Source: an archaeon
Lineage (GTDB): Archaea > Thermoproteota > Nitrososphaeria > Nitrososphaerales > Gagatemarchaeaceae
Reading direction: 5' to 3'
Length of the DNA stretch: 64,000 bases
Assembly (NCBI GenBank): GCA_021819035.1
Contig: JAKASL010000001.1
Span: 806,001 to 870,000, forward strand
In this document: positions 42,557 through 50,749 of the stretch, one piece after another
How the letters are laid out: each line of letters opens with the position of its first letter
Numbering within the stretch: position 1 is the first letter of the stretch
The notes under the pieces: model-generated
Told to the model about the DNA's origin: nothing
Databases searched by the model: none
Seen by the model: only the letters and a program-made list of their open reading frames with translations
Program-made: the position numbers and the translations under genes

Positions 42557-42775
42557 TTGAACAAGTACACCACCGTGTCCATCCCGCGCGCCCTCCACAA
42601 GAGGGTGGAGAGGCTCCTCGAAGGGAAGTCTGGCTTCAAGTCCGTGTCAGACTACGTCACCTACATCCTCCGGGAGATAGTCGAGATGCACGAGACCAAC
42701 CGCCCCCCCGCCCCCTTCACAAGCGAGGACGTGGCCCAGATCAGGGAGCGCCTGAAGGCCCTGGGCTACCTCTAG
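42557..42775 (+). CDS. Ribbon-helix-helix (CopG-like) protein
   Basis: A 72-residue protein with a ribbon strand YTTVSIPRALHKRVERLLEG and helix-turn-helix-like FKSVSDYVTYILREIVEMHE, as in CopG/MetJ regulators. The tail ends with EDVAQIRERLKALGYL. It is first in an operon with the phosphodiesterase and CysC (11-base gap). It may regulate that operon, or it may be a small partner protein. TTG 42557 with a TATA box at leaderless spacing. Confidence 0.85.
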   Translation: MNKYTTVSIPRALHKRVERLLEGKSGFKSVSDYVTYILREIVEMHETNRPPAPFTSEDVAQIRERLKALGYL

Positions 42776-42786
42776 GTGAGCAGGAC

Positions 42787-44196
42787 ATGCCCAAGGTAGC
42801 TGTCATCGGGCTGGACTCGGTGCCGCCGTCTCTCCTCTTCGAGAGGCTCCTCGACAGGCTCCCCAACTTCAGGAGGCTCTACCAGGAGGGGCTCCACGGC
42901 GACCTGCGGACCTGCGACCCGCCGATAACCGTCCCCGCCTGGATGGTCATGATGACGGGGAAGAACCCGGGGAAGCTCGGCATCTACGGCTTCCGCCATC
43001 GCAAGCCCGGGGCCTACAGCGACGGCTACATCGTGAACTCCACCCACGTGCACGCCGACACTGTCTGGGACGTCCTCGCAAGGAAAGGCCTGAAGTCTGT
43101 CGTCCTCGGCGTCCCCCCGGGGTACCCGCCCAAGCCCATCGAGGGCGGCAGCGTCGTGTCCTGCTTCCTCACCCCGAGCAAGGAGCGCCCCTTCGCCTAC
43201 CCCGAGGGGCTCAAGCAGGAGGTCCTCGACGTCACCGGGGGGAGGTACGAGTTCGACGTCACCTTCCGGACCGAGGACCGCGACGGCATCAGGGAGCAGC
43301 TCTTCGAGATGACGGAGAACAGGTTCAAGGTAGCGAAGCACCTCGCCGAGCGAAAGCCCTGGGACTTCTTCATCATGCACGAGATAGGGTTCGACAGGCT
43401 CCACCACGCCTTCTGGAAGTACTTCGACCCGGCCCACCCGAAGTACGCGAAGGGGAACAAATACGAGCGCATCGCGGAGGAGTACTACGAGATGTTCGAC
43501 AGCCACCTGGGAGAGCTCTTCGCGCTCTTCCCGAAAGACACCGTGACCTTCGTCCTCTCCGACCACGGCTCCAAGGGGATGGAGGGTGGGTTCTGCGTCA
43601 ACCAATGGCTGGAGCAGCAGGGTTACCTGAAGTTCAGGACGAGGCCCTCCGAGGTGACCGACCTAGACAAGGCGGACGTCGACTGGCCGAAGACGAAGGC
43701 CTGGGGGTGGGGCGGATACTACGCGCGGGTCTTCTTCAACGTGAAGGGCCGCGAGCCCGACGGCGTCATTCCTCCGAAGGACCTGGAGTCGGAGAAGAGG
43801 AAGCTCACGGAGAAGCTGATGGGCATCAGGGACCCGGCTGGAAGGGTCATGGCCAACCGCGTCTTCGAGCCGGACAGGCTCTACGGCACCGCCATCGGGG
43901 ACAAGCCGGACCTCATGGTCTACTTCGACGACCTGAACTGGCGCTCCGCAGGGACCGTGGGGCACGACACCCTCTACCTCTCCGAGAACGACACGGGCCC
44001 TGACGACTCGGTCCACTCGATGGACGGGGTGTTCATGATGGGCGTCCCTGGCAGGGACCTCGGCGGGAAGGAGCTGAAAGGGCTCCGCATCGAGGACATC
44101 GGGCCCACCATCCTGAAGCTCTACGGCCTCGGCTACGGCGACGGCGCAAGCGTCGACGGCCGCGTCATCCCTGAGGTGGTGGAGGCGTGCCGATGA
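42787..44196 (+). CDS. Type I phosphodiesterase/nucleotide pyrophosphatase-family protein
   Basis: A 469-residue alkaline-phosphatase-superfamily enzyme. Metal and nucleophile sites are visible in KVAVIGLDSVPPSLL (Asp), ITVPAWMVMMTGKNPGKLGI (catalytic Thr), FFIMHEIGFDRLHHAFW (Asp and His), TFVLSDHGSKGMEGGF (Asp-His) and the C-terminal VHSMDGVFMMG. Members hydrolyse phosphodiesters, sulfate esters or phosphonates. It lies between an RHH protein and CysC with an ATGA overlap to the latter, so the substrate may be an activated sulfate nucleotide or a sulfated product. Confidence 0.9.
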   Translation: MPKVAVIGLDSVPPSLLFERLLDRLPNFRRLYQEGLHGDLRTCDPPITVPAWMVMMTGKNPGKLGIYGFRHRKPGAYSDGYIVNSTHVHADTVWDVLARKGLKSVVLGVPPGYPPKPIEGGSVVSCFLTPSKERPFAYPEGLKQEVLDVTGGRYEFDVTFRTEDRDGIREQLFEMTENRFKVAKHLAERKPWDFFIMHEIGFDRLHHAFWKYFDPAHPKYAKGNKYERIAEEYYEMFDSHLGELFALFPKDTVTFVLSDHGSKGMEGGFCVNQWLEQQGYLKFRTRPSEVTDLDKADVDWPKTKAWGWGGYYARVFFNVKGREPDGVIPPKDLESEKRKLTEKLMGIRDPAGRVMANRVFEPDRLYGTAIGDKPDLMVYFDDLNWRSAGTVGHDTLYLSENDTGPDDSVHSMDGVFMMGVPGRDLGGKELKGLRIEDIGPTILKLYGLGYGDGASVDGRVIPEVVEACR

Positions 44197-44750
44197 AGGC
44201 AGGTGGCCCGGACGAGGGGTTCGTCGTCTGGATGACAGGGCTCCCCGCCTCGGGGAAGTCCACACTCTCAAAGCTCCTAGAGAAGGAGCTCAGGGAGCGG
44301 CACGGGAGGCGGGTCGAAGTCCTCGACGGGGACGAGGTGAGGAAGGGTCTCTCCAGGGACCTCGGGCTGTCGAAGGAGGACAGGGAGGAGCACGCCAGGA
44401 GGGTGTCGTATGTCGCCAAGGTGCTTGCCAGGAACGGGGTGGTCGCGATAGTGGCCCTGATCTCCCCCTACCGGCGGTCGAGGGTCGAGGCGGAGGAGAC
44501 GGTCGGCGCGGACAGGTTCGTCGAGGTGTACGTCCGCGCCCCGCTCTCCGTCTGCGAGATGAGGGACCCCAAGGGCCTCTACGCCAAGGCGCGGAGGGGC
44601 GAGATAACCAACATGACAGGCATCCAGGGCCCCTACGAGGAGCCCACCGGACCAGACCTCGTCGTCGACACCTCGGAGGCGGCCCCGGAAGAGTGCGTCG
44701 AGGAGCTCGTTTCGGGCCTTCGCAGGCTCGGAAAGCTACAGAAGCCATGA
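44193..44750 (+). CDS. cysC: Adenylylsulfate (APS) kinase
   Basis: A 185-residue kinase. Walker A is VVWMTGLPASGKSTL (about residue 16), followed by VEVLDGDEVRKGLSRDLGLS, the APS-binding RVSYVAKVLARNGVVAIVAL, ISPYRRSR and the signature RDPKGLYAKARRGEITNMTG with YEEPTGPDLVVDT. It makes PAPS from APS. ATG 44193 overlaps the phosphodiesterase stop as ATGA; GTG 44187 is an alternative. No ATP sulfurylase or PAPS reductase is in the window, so a role in sulfation rather than assimilation is open. Confidence 0.95.
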   Translation: MKAGGPDEGFVVWMTGLPASGKSTLSKLLEKELRERHGRRVEVLDGDEVRKGLSRDLGLSKEDREEHARRVSYVAKVLARNGVVAIVALISPYRRSRVEAEETVGADRFVEVYVRAPLSVCEMRDPKGLYAKARRGEITNMTGIQGPYEEPTGPDLVVDTSEAAPEECVEELVSGLRRLGKLQKP

Positions 44751-44755
44751 CTCTC

Positions 44756-44964
44756 CTACCGCTCGTCCGTACTGCCTAGGATAGCCGGCCTTGGGGTGGC
44801 TGCCGCGGCCTTGGCGAGCTGGTCCAGCACCCCTCCCTTCCTGACTTCCAGCATCTCTATCCCATCGCTTCGCCCCTGGCGTCCGTCCCGATCATGATGT
44901 CGTCCGCGACCTCCTTTGCCGTCTGCGCCCGCCCGGCTTTGAAGTGCCAAACGAATACCTGTAC
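44756..44964 (-). pseudogene. Broken DUF2283-like gene
   Basis: Two reading frames together give a DUF2283-like domain. VFVWHFKAGRAQTAKEVADD with IMIGTDARGEAMG is in one frame and IEMLEVRKGGVLDQLAKAAA in the next. DUF2283 proteins have the order E-x-V-x-D-x-I-x-x-D-x-x-G-x-x-x-G-IE-I-L. The frame changes at about 44858-44866 (after GEAMG), where a base is missing. No start remains. DUF2283 genes are small and often near toxin-antitoxin or mobile genes. Confidence 0.6.
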
Positions 44965-45176
44965 CCCCGCAGCGGACCTGGTGTTGTGGCAGGGGGTTGG
45001 ACCGATGCCGCGAGCGCTCCGGGTCCGGGCGCGTAGGTGAAAACACCAGTTTAGGGAAACGGCCATGTCCGCGCCACTGGAAAGTGGCGTGAGACCGGCT
45101 GCTGCGTCGTCGTGCGATACGCAATGATGCGCAGAAAACCGACCCTTGGCCAGAACGCTTCTAGCTAAAGGGGGCC

Positions 45177-45362
45177 ATGCGCTTATGCGGGTTAAGTACG
45201 CTCTTCGACCTGAATCCGAAGGAGTCGCCCAGAGAGCTCTTCGGGCGGGAGAAAGAACTTGACGAGCTCATCAGGCTCATCAAAGCGAGGAGGTGGGTCG
45301 CGCTCCTCGGCCCCATGATGGTGGGGAAGACCAGCCTCGTCAAGGTCGCAAATGCTCGGCTC
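45177..45362 (+). pseudogene. N-terminal fragment of an archaeal AAA ATPase
   Basis: The frame begins LFDLNPKESPRELFGREKEL, then DELIRLIKARRWVALLGPMM and VGKTSLVKVANARL. This is the start of the archaeal ATPase family (PF01637) with its Walker A (GPMMVGKTSL). After about 62 residues the homology ends and the frame passes into unrelated sequence, so the remaining 300 or so residues are lost. A rearrangement breakpoint lies at about 45352-45362. Confidence 0.7.
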
Positions 45363-45624
45363 GACCCAGGTGGTCTACAACATCCCCTCTGTCAACCAGA
45401 CGCTCCTGGACGGGGAGCTCGCCCAGGGGAACTTCTCCCTCCTCCCGGCCGGGGTCAGCGTCTGCTCCACCCAGGTCGACGGCCAGTCATTTGCGAAGGT
45501 CAGCGGCTTCTCAGAATCCTGGTGGGGAGGGACCGCCACCAACTCCACCGAGTTCGTCTTCGGCGGATGGGAGTCTTTCCTGACGGTCGGGGCAGGGTGG
45601 CCAGCTGAGCCCCCTTGCGGCTAG
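45352..45624 (+). pseudogene. Orphan fragment of a secreted or surface protein
   Basis: A 90-codon frame in a different phase from the ATPase piece: STQVVYNIPSVNQTLLDGEL, NFSLLPAGVSVCSTQVDGQS and WGGTATNSTEFVFGGWESFL. The Ser/Thr/Asn-rich composition matches surface proteins of this genome, but there is no signal peptide. It looks like an internal or 3' piece of another gene joined to the ATPase stub by recombination. Identity unknown. Confidence 0.5.
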
Positions 45625-45630
45625 TATCTC

Positions 45631-46008
45631 TCAGTCGTCGAGCTCGGCGCGGCCGGTCCCGATCGACCCTGCGGCTTCCAGCGAGTCAGCGCCATGGCCC
45701 CCTACGCGGCGTTCTTCCACAGGAAGGCTCGCGGCCACGACGGTCTGGGGCGGCTGCAGGGGGTCCGACCCCGGGGCTCCCCCGTCCCCTCTCCGCGCCC
45801 TGCGGGCTGGGTTCAGCCTCCTGACTATCCCGGTTATCGGCCGGCTCAGCCAGACCACGACGAAGGCGTCCATCCCGGCGTAGACCACGCCGTAGGCCAG
45901 GCCCAGCCTGTCCATGCCTATGTTGTAGGCGACGAGGACGCTGGCGACGTCGATCATGCTCGCCACGGACTTCTCGAAAAGGTCCAGGTTCCCGCGACGG
46001 ATACCCAT
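45631..46008 (-). CDS. Small membrane protein of unknown function
   Basis: A 125-residue protein from ATG 46008, placed 28 bases after a TTAATATC TATA box at about 46032-46040 (reverse strand). It has two hydrophobic segments (SMIDVASVLVAYNIGMDRLG, VVYAGMDAFVVVWLSRPITG) in the first 70 residues and a disordered, charged tail. No known domain. It is the only plausible intact gene inside a relic-rich kilobase. Confidence 0.6.
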   Translation of the reverse strand: MGIRRGNLDLFEKSVASMIDVASVLVAYNIGMDRLGLAYGVVYAGMDAFVVVWLSRPITGIVRRLNPARRARRGDGGAPGSDPLQPPQTVVAASLPVEERRVGGHGADSLEAAGSIGTGRAELDD

Positions 46009-46082
46009 GTGATATCCAACCGGAGGCGCTCCAGCGATATTAAGGAGAATGGATTTCCAGTCCATCTGCGGCGGCTAGGCGA

Positions 46083-46205
46083 GCCCGCGCCCCGGAACCC
46101 CTCGAGCAGCTGGGGGCGGCGCACGTGGACATCGAGGGGCTCAGCCTGACGTCGGCCACCGAGGCGCTGCTGAAGAGCGCCGAGCCCCTGCTCGCCCAGG
46201 GGTGA
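46083..46205 (+). pseudogene. C-terminal gene fragment
   Basis: A frame with normal coding character but no start ends at TGA 46203-46205: PEPLEQLGAAHVDIEGLSLT and then SATEALLKSAEPLLAQG. It reads like the last 40 residues of an ordinary soluble protein. The beginning is missing, cut off by the small membrane-protein gene's promoter region. Identity unknown. Confidence 0.4.
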
Positions 46206-46249
46206 CGCGGGAAACCCCTAAATCGCGCTGCGCCGAAGTTCCTCCCGGA

Positions 46250-46477
46250 TTGGACAAGCTCACGCGATACCTCCTGGTCGGCGGGGCCCTCCTAGTGGCC
46301 GGGGTGGGGCTATTGGCGGTGAGCGGCTCCGGGCTCCCCTTCCCGGCCTCAGAGAGCATAGGCATCCTCGGGGCCGTGTCCATGGTGATAGGGATAATCA
46401 TGGTGGTAGGCGCCCTATGGATCGACCTCTCCCAGCTCAACAGGGAGAGGGCCTCGACGTCGGTGGGAAGCCGATGA
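46250..46477 (+). CDS. Small two-helix membrane protein
   Basis: A 75-residue protein from TTG 46250, placed 26-33 bases after CCTAAATC (46217-46224). Two helices (YLLVGGALLVAGVGLLAVSG and IGILGAVSMVIGIIMVVGAL) are joined by a short loop. Its stop overlaps the next start as ATGA (46474-46477), so it is coupled to the secreted protein that follows. Unknown function. Confidence 0.72.
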   Translation: MDKLTRYLLVGGALLVAGVGLLAVSGSGLPFPASESIGILGAVSMVIGIIMVVGALWIDLSQLNRERASTSVGSR

Positions 46478-47100
46478 AGCCAGCGGGGACGGGCTCCGGG
46501 ACGAAGAGGTGGTGGCGGAGGGCCGCGCTGGTCGCGGCGCTGGTCGTCGTCGTGGCCGCGGTGGGTGCCCTCGAGGCCTTCCCCTCCCGGACGTACGCCT
46601 TCCAGGTGCCCTCCGCGGTGGGCTTCTCGGTGTCGGCCAACTCGACCGCCGTCGCCCCGGGTCAGACCATCAGACTCACGATGAAGGACGTGAACTACCT
46701 CCCGTTCCCCAACGAGCCAAAGTCATACTTCGTCTTCCCCAACGGCCTGAACATGAGCGCCGGGGTGTGCGGCCTGCTTGCGCCATTCGGGGTCGCGGCC
46801 TACGAGGGGCACGACACCCTGGGGAACATCTCTTCGGCGACCCAGGTGGCTGTGTTCGACGACTTCGGCTTCTACTCTTGTCTTGCCTCACTCAACCCCT
46901 TCGCCCTAGGCCCCTTCCAGTCTGCCGCCAGGGCTGCCTACCTCGACGGCTACTGGACGGCGGGCGAGACCCAGGCCCCCGGAGGCGGGTACACCCAGGG
47001 GGTGCTGCACCCTTTCGCCCCCGGGGAGTACACCGTGGCGGTGGGGGACGGGTGGGGGCACACGTCGTTGGTCTACTTCCAGGTCGATGCCGGGGCCTGA
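46474..47100 (+). CDS. Signal-anchored extracellular protein, unknown function
   Basis: A 208-residue protein with a basic N-terminus and one membrane helix (RAALVAALVVVVAAVGALEA). An external domain beginning FQVPSAVGFSVSANSTAVAP follows, with the beta-sandwich look of CARDB-like or cupredoxin-like domains (VAPGQTIRLTMKDVNYLP; HPFAPGEYTVAVGDGWG). No copper-ligand set is evident. ATG 46474 overlaps the upstream stop as ATGA. Confidence 0.75.
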   Translation: MKPAGTGSGTKRWWRRAALVAALVVVVAAVGALEAFPSRTYAFQVPSAVGFSVSANSTAVAPGQTIRLTMKDVNYLPFPNEPKSYFVFPNGLNMSAGVCGLLAPFGVAAYEGHDTLGNISSATQVAVFDDFGFYSCLASLNPFALGPFQSAARAAYLDGYWTAGETQAPGGGYTQGVLHPFAPGEYTVAVGDGWGHTSLVYFQVDAGA

Positions 47101-47109
47101 CCGCGACCC

Positions 47110-47682
47110 TCAGCCGTCCGCCTCGGCCGTCATCAGGTCTATCTTCGTCACAATCCCCTCGACCTTCTCCCCTGACTCCACCAGGACGGCCGGGAGGTAC
47201 TTGAACAGCGAGAAGAGCGCGTCCACGGGGGTGTCCTTCCCCACCACTGCGAACGCCGGCTGGATGTGGTCCCTGACCTTCTCGTCGAGGACCTTCTTCG
47301 GGTCCTGGGCGGCCGCCAGGAGCTCCATGACGTGGCTGTCGGTGACCGTCCCGACTATCCTTCCACCGGAGAAGACAGGGACCTGGGAGAACCCCTTCTT
47401 CTTCATCAGGGCCGCGCACTCCCTCAGGCTCGCCCCCTCCTGCACCCCGACCACAGGGGACGACATCACCTCCCCTGCCTTCCTGACCCTGCTCCTGCTC
47501 CCCGAGTTGAGGGCCCTCGATATGGCCGCCAGGGTGCTGTAGCTCGGGTCCACCGCCCCCGCCTCTATCTTGGCGACTATGGACTGGCTGACCCCTGCCT
47601 CCCTGGCCAGCCTCCCCTGGGTGTACCCGAGCTGGTTGCGGACCTTCTTCAGCTGCCTCGGCTCTATCAGGGCGATGGACAT
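47110..47682 (-). CDS. HTH-CBS transcription regulator
   Basis: A 190-residue regulator. A Cro/C1-type HTH (LKKVRNQLGYTQGRLAREAG, SQSIVAKIEAGAVDPSYSTL) is followed by two CBS domains (VMSSPVVGVQEGASLRECAA with VPVFSGGRIVGTVTDSHVME; VRDHIQPAFAVVGKDTPVDA with GIVTKIDLMTAEADG). CBS pairs bind adenosyl ligands, so it probably senses energy or SAM state. The start lies 30 bases after a TAAATAGC box (about 47711-47718). The type is frequent in archaea. Confidence 0.92.
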   Translation of the reverse strand: MSIALIEPRQLKKVRNQLGYTQGRLAREAGVSQSIVAKIEAGAVDPSYSTLAAISRALNSGSRSRVRKAGEVMSSPVVGVQEGASLRECAALMKKKGFSQVPVFSGGRIVGTVTDSHVMELLAAAQDPKKVLDEKVRDHIQPAFAVVGKDTPVDALFSLFKYLPAVLVESGEKVEGIVTKIDLMTAEADG

Positions 47683-47900
47683 ATTCCTATGCGAATAAGC
47701 CCGCCAACATGCTATTTATCTGATCACCCCAAGTGAAACCGCTGGCCCAAGGGGCTCGAGCTGGCGGCCCTGGCTGAGGGGGCCGCCCTGGCGAGCTCGA
47801 CGCTGGGCTAGCCCCGGGGGCCGCTCGCCACAGTCGAAGGCACGCGCCCTCCCAGACGGGGACGGCGCCCGAGAGCCCCTCACGCCACCCGCGTCCGTCC

Positions 47901-48283
47901 CTACCAATCCGTCTCCACCGCGCCCCCTATCGACCTGTCGGTGGTTATGACTCGGGTCCCGGACTCCTCTGCCAGGGCCGCTATGAGGGAGACGAAGTAG
48001 TCCATGCCGGTCCCCTGGAGCCTGACCGCCGACAGGACGGACGACGCCGTGTTGGGGATGACCTTGTCTGCCGGGACAGCCCCCTCCAGAGCCTCCAGGG
48101 AGACCTCCCTCTCAGAGTCGGTGTACCCCCTCACCTTCATCGCCTGGTCCGCCTCTATCAGGGACGTCGCGGGGAAGTAGTCTGCGTCGGAGCGGGCCCT
48201 GTCAAGGTGCTGCACGGGTCGCTCGTGCTCCATGTCCTTGGATTCAGGAACCCTATGAGGGCCACATTGTCGACGAGCTTCAT
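47901..48283 (-). pseudogene. PIN-domain gene with a frameshift
   Basis: The first 15 residues, MKLVDNVALIGFLNP, lie in one frame from ATG 48283. The rest (MEHERPVQHLDRARSDADYF, PATSLIEADQAMKVRGYTDS, GMDYFVSLIAALAEESGTRV, ITTDRSIGG) lies in another. Together they form a PIN ribonuclease domain with acidic residues in each expected strand or helix. The shift occurs at about 48232-48242 and one extra base explains it. It could be a decayed VapC-like gene or a sequencing error. No antitoxin gene is adjacent. Confidence 0.7.
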
Positions 48284-48703
48284 CGCGCCCGCCCACGGGC
48301 CGCAAGAGATGCGCCGTGGCCTCGTGGCGCCCCTCCATCCACCCGGGCGCTTCTTTGCGCCGACCTTTCTCGCCCTGGTCCTTGCGACGTCTAGGCTCGA
48401 AGGCTCCACGGTCCCCGCCCCCTTCTCCTCGCAACGACCTCGTCCCCCGCGTCTATGCCGGCGGCCAAGGCCTCTCTCGTCGGGCCCCGTCCCTCGACCT
48501 GAGAGCGACGGCTTCAGCCCCGGCCGGTCGCCCGACGACCCACAGAAGTGCGAGGACCAGGGTCGAAGGAGAGTCGGACCTAGGACCATAGTCTGGGACG
48601 CCGGCCGCGGGCCGACCCTTGGCAGGCGGGTGGATGAGCCGAGGCGTCGAAGAACCCCCTCTCGGTAGACCTAAATACCAAGGCATCGCCTATATCCGCT
48701 GTT
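48284..48703. other. Non-coding or decayed stretch
   Basis: No supported gene. Frames on both strands are arginine/proline-rich with no domain. The only signal is the TATA box CTAAATACC at 48671-48679 for the next gene. Confidence 0.5.
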
Positions 48704-48892
48704 ATGACCAAAGAGTTCGCCTGCAAAGACATAGGGATGAGCTGCGGCTTCAAGGCTAGCGCCAAGACCGAGGAGGAGCTGATGCCGAAGATAGTGCAGC
48801 ACGCGAAGGAAGTGCACAAGATGGACCCGATCCCCGCAGAGACGGTCCAGAAGGTCAAGGCAGCCATCAAAGAGAAGAAAGGCTGGTTCTGA
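48704..48892 (+). CDS. DUF1059-family small protein
   Basis: A 62-residue protein matching DUF1059: EFACKDIGMSCGFKASAKTE with paired cysteines, then EEELMPKIVQHAKEVHKMDP and a lysine-rich tail. The family is widespread, small and of unknown function; the Cys/His pattern suggests metal binding. CTAAATACC 25-33 bases upstream supports ATG 48704. Confidence 0.9.
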   Translation: MTKEFACKDIGMSCGFKASAKTEEELMPKIVQHAKEVHKMDPIPAETVQKVKAAIKEKKGWF

Positions 48893-48925
48893 CCGTCCCG
48901 CGGCGCAACCTGACGCCAAGCCCGG

Positions 48926-49852
48926 TCAACGGTTGACTATATGGTCGGGCTCGTCCCCTTCTTCGAGCACCCTGACCACGTTCACCGCGCAGGCGCCGTC
49001 GATGGCGTCGAACGATTCGACCGTGTAGGCGGCTATGTGTGGTGTCGTGAGCGCGTTCTCGAAGCCCAGTATCGGGTCGTCCCTCGGGGGCTCCCTGTCG
49101 AACACGTCGAGCCCCGCCTTCAGCCTCCCGCTGGCGACCGCATCCTTCAGCGCGTCCCGGTCCACCACCTCTGCTCTCGACGTGTTGACCACTATCCCTC
49201 CGGTCTTCATCCTGCCGAGGAGCTCCGCCGTGACTATGCCCACCGTCTCGGGGGTCTTGACCAGGTGGACCGACACAGCGTCTGCCGACGAGAAGAGCTC
49301 CGGGAGGGTCACGGCCTTGAACTCCTTGGAGCTGACGTAGGGGTCGTAGTAGACCACGTCGGCCCCGAAGGCGGTCACCAGCCTGGCCACCCTCGTCCCG
49401 ACGTTCCCCAGGCCAACTATCCCCACGGTCATCCCTTCGATGTTCCGCCCGACGAAGGCCCTCCGCTCCCAGGACCCATTCTTCAGGGAGTTGACCGACC
49501 TGGTGATGTTCTTGCTCGCGTCCAGCAGGAGGGCCACGGCGAACTCAGCGACTGCCTGGTGTTCGTCCGGGACCGGGGTGTTGGTGACGTAGATCCCCCT
49601 GGCCTTGCAGGCGGCCAGGTCTATCCTGTCGTACCCTATCCCCCTCCTGGCGACTATCTTGAGCCGATCCGCCTTTTCTATCACCCTGCGGGTGAACGGG
49701 TCGAGCCCCGCGATGACGGCGTCGTACTTCGATATGGCGCCGAGGAGCTCCTCTTCGGTGTACCACCTCCCGAGGGGGTCGTCGTCCACGGCGAACCTCG
49801 CCTGGAGCGTCCTCAGGTGTCTCGCTGTGAACGACGGGGCCGTGATGAGCAC
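48926..49852 (-). CDS. D-2-hydroxyacid dehydrogenase
   Basis: An NAD-dependent dehydrogenase of about 308 residues. The NAD motif is VGIVGLGNVGTRVARLV. The catalytic Arg is in IVVNTSRAEVVDRDAL, Glu in DVFDREPPRDD and His in LTTPHIAAYTVES. GTG 49852 begins one base after the aldolase stop; GTG 49870 would overlap that gene by 17 bases. Together with the aldolase upstream it suggests reduction or oxidation of a 2-keto or 2-hydroxy acid made in sugar-acid breakdown, such as glyoxylate or hydroxypyruvate. Confidence 0.9.
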   Translation of the reverse strand: MLITAPSFTARHLRTLQARFAVDDDPLGRWYTEEELLGAISKYDAVIAGLDPFTRRVIEKADRLKIVARRGIGYDRIDLAACKARGIYVTNTPVPDEHQAVAEFAVALLLDASKNITRSVNSLKNGSWERRAFVGRNIEGMTVGIVGLGNVGTRVARLVTAFGADVVYYDPYVSSKEFKAVTLPELFSSADAVSVHLVKTPETVGIVTAELLGRMKTGGIVVNTSRAEVVDRDALKDAVASGRLKAGLDVFDREPPRDDPILGFENALTTPHIAAYTVESFDAIDGACAVNVVRVLEEGDEPDHIVNR

Positions 49853-49853
49853 C

Positions 49854-50699
49854 CTAGCCAGGCGAATCACCGTCGGGGAGGACCGTCCTTATTTCAGAGC
49901 CCAGCTCCCGCTCCTCTTCCGCTGAGAGGGGGTAGATTGGGGGCCTCGGGCCACCGGGGTCGTACCCCTTGACCAGCCTCACCAGCGAATGGTTCGCCGA
50001 CCACTGGCCGAACTTCTGCGCCACCTTCGCGGCCTGGGTCATCGTCTTCTGCAGCCGGAGCCCCTTTTCAGTCGCCGCCTCCCTGAACAGGGCGCCGAAT
50101 ATGTTCGGGATGTAGTTCCCGCTCCCTGCCACCGCCCCGTCCAGCCCGGAGTTCAGGGCAGGGAGGACCAAGGGGTCGGGCCCGCAGAAGACCAGGAACT
50201 CGGAGCCCAGCTCCCACTTGAAGTTGAGCATGTGCGAGACGTCCGTGACGGTGTCCTTGACCCCTACTATGTCTCCGCCCTTTTCGTTTGCCTCCCTCAC
50301 GATCGCCGGCGAGATGTCGTAGCCCGTCGCCAGGGGGAAGTTGTACAGGATCGTCGGGTGCACAGAGGAGACCTTCGCGAAGTACCTTACCATGGTCTCG
50401 TCCCTAAGCCTGGGGAAGTAGTATGGGGGGAGGACGGAGATGTACCTGAACCCCCTCGCCTTCGCGAGCTCGGCCAGCTCCACGCTCTCGTCGAGGTTGA
50501 GGGACCCGACCTGGCAGATCGCCCTGTCACCGAACTCTGCGAGCGCGTCGACGCACACCTTCCTCTCCTCGAAGGAGAGGGTCGGCCCCAGCCCTGTCGA
50601 CCCCATGGCGAAGACGAAGTCGACGCCGCCGTCGAGGAGACGCTTCGCGTGCTGTCGGTAGACCTGAGGGTCGACCCTCCCCCCTCTGAACCCGGTCAC
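49854..50699 (-). CDS. DHDPS/KDG-aldolase-family lyase
   Basis: A class I aldolase barrel. GGVDFVFAMGSTGLGPTLSF is the family loop, and YISVLPPYYFPRLRDE, HPTILYNFPLATGYDI (Tyr-Asn-Phe-Pro) and the Schiff-base Lys in IVGVKDTVTDVSHML follow in order. It probably cleaves 2-keto-3-deoxy sugar acids. The conserved first strand (KYKIVPLVTGF) is encoded upstream of GTG 50699, but no ATG, GTG or TTG precedes it after a TGA, so the true start is uncertain or a base is lost near 50720. First of a pair with the hydroxyacid dehydrogenase. Confidence 0.87.
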   Translation of the reverse strand: MTGFRGGRVDPQVYRQHAKRLLDGGVDFVFAMGSTGLGPTLSFEERKVCVDALAEFGDRAICQVGSLNLDESVELAELAKARGFRYISVLPPYYFPRLRDETMVRYFAKVSSVHPTILYNFPLATGYDISPAIVREANEKGGDIVGVKDTVTDVSHMLNFKWELGSEFLVFCGPDPLVLPALNSGLDGAVAGSGNYIPNIFGALFREAATEKGLRLQKTMTQAAKVAQKFGQWSANHSLVRLVKGYDPGGPRPPIYPLSAEEERELGSEIRTVLPDGDSPG

Positions 50700-50749
50700 C
50701 AGAGGGACTATCTTGTACTTCGCGCCAACTCACCCTCGGCGGCGCGCCT

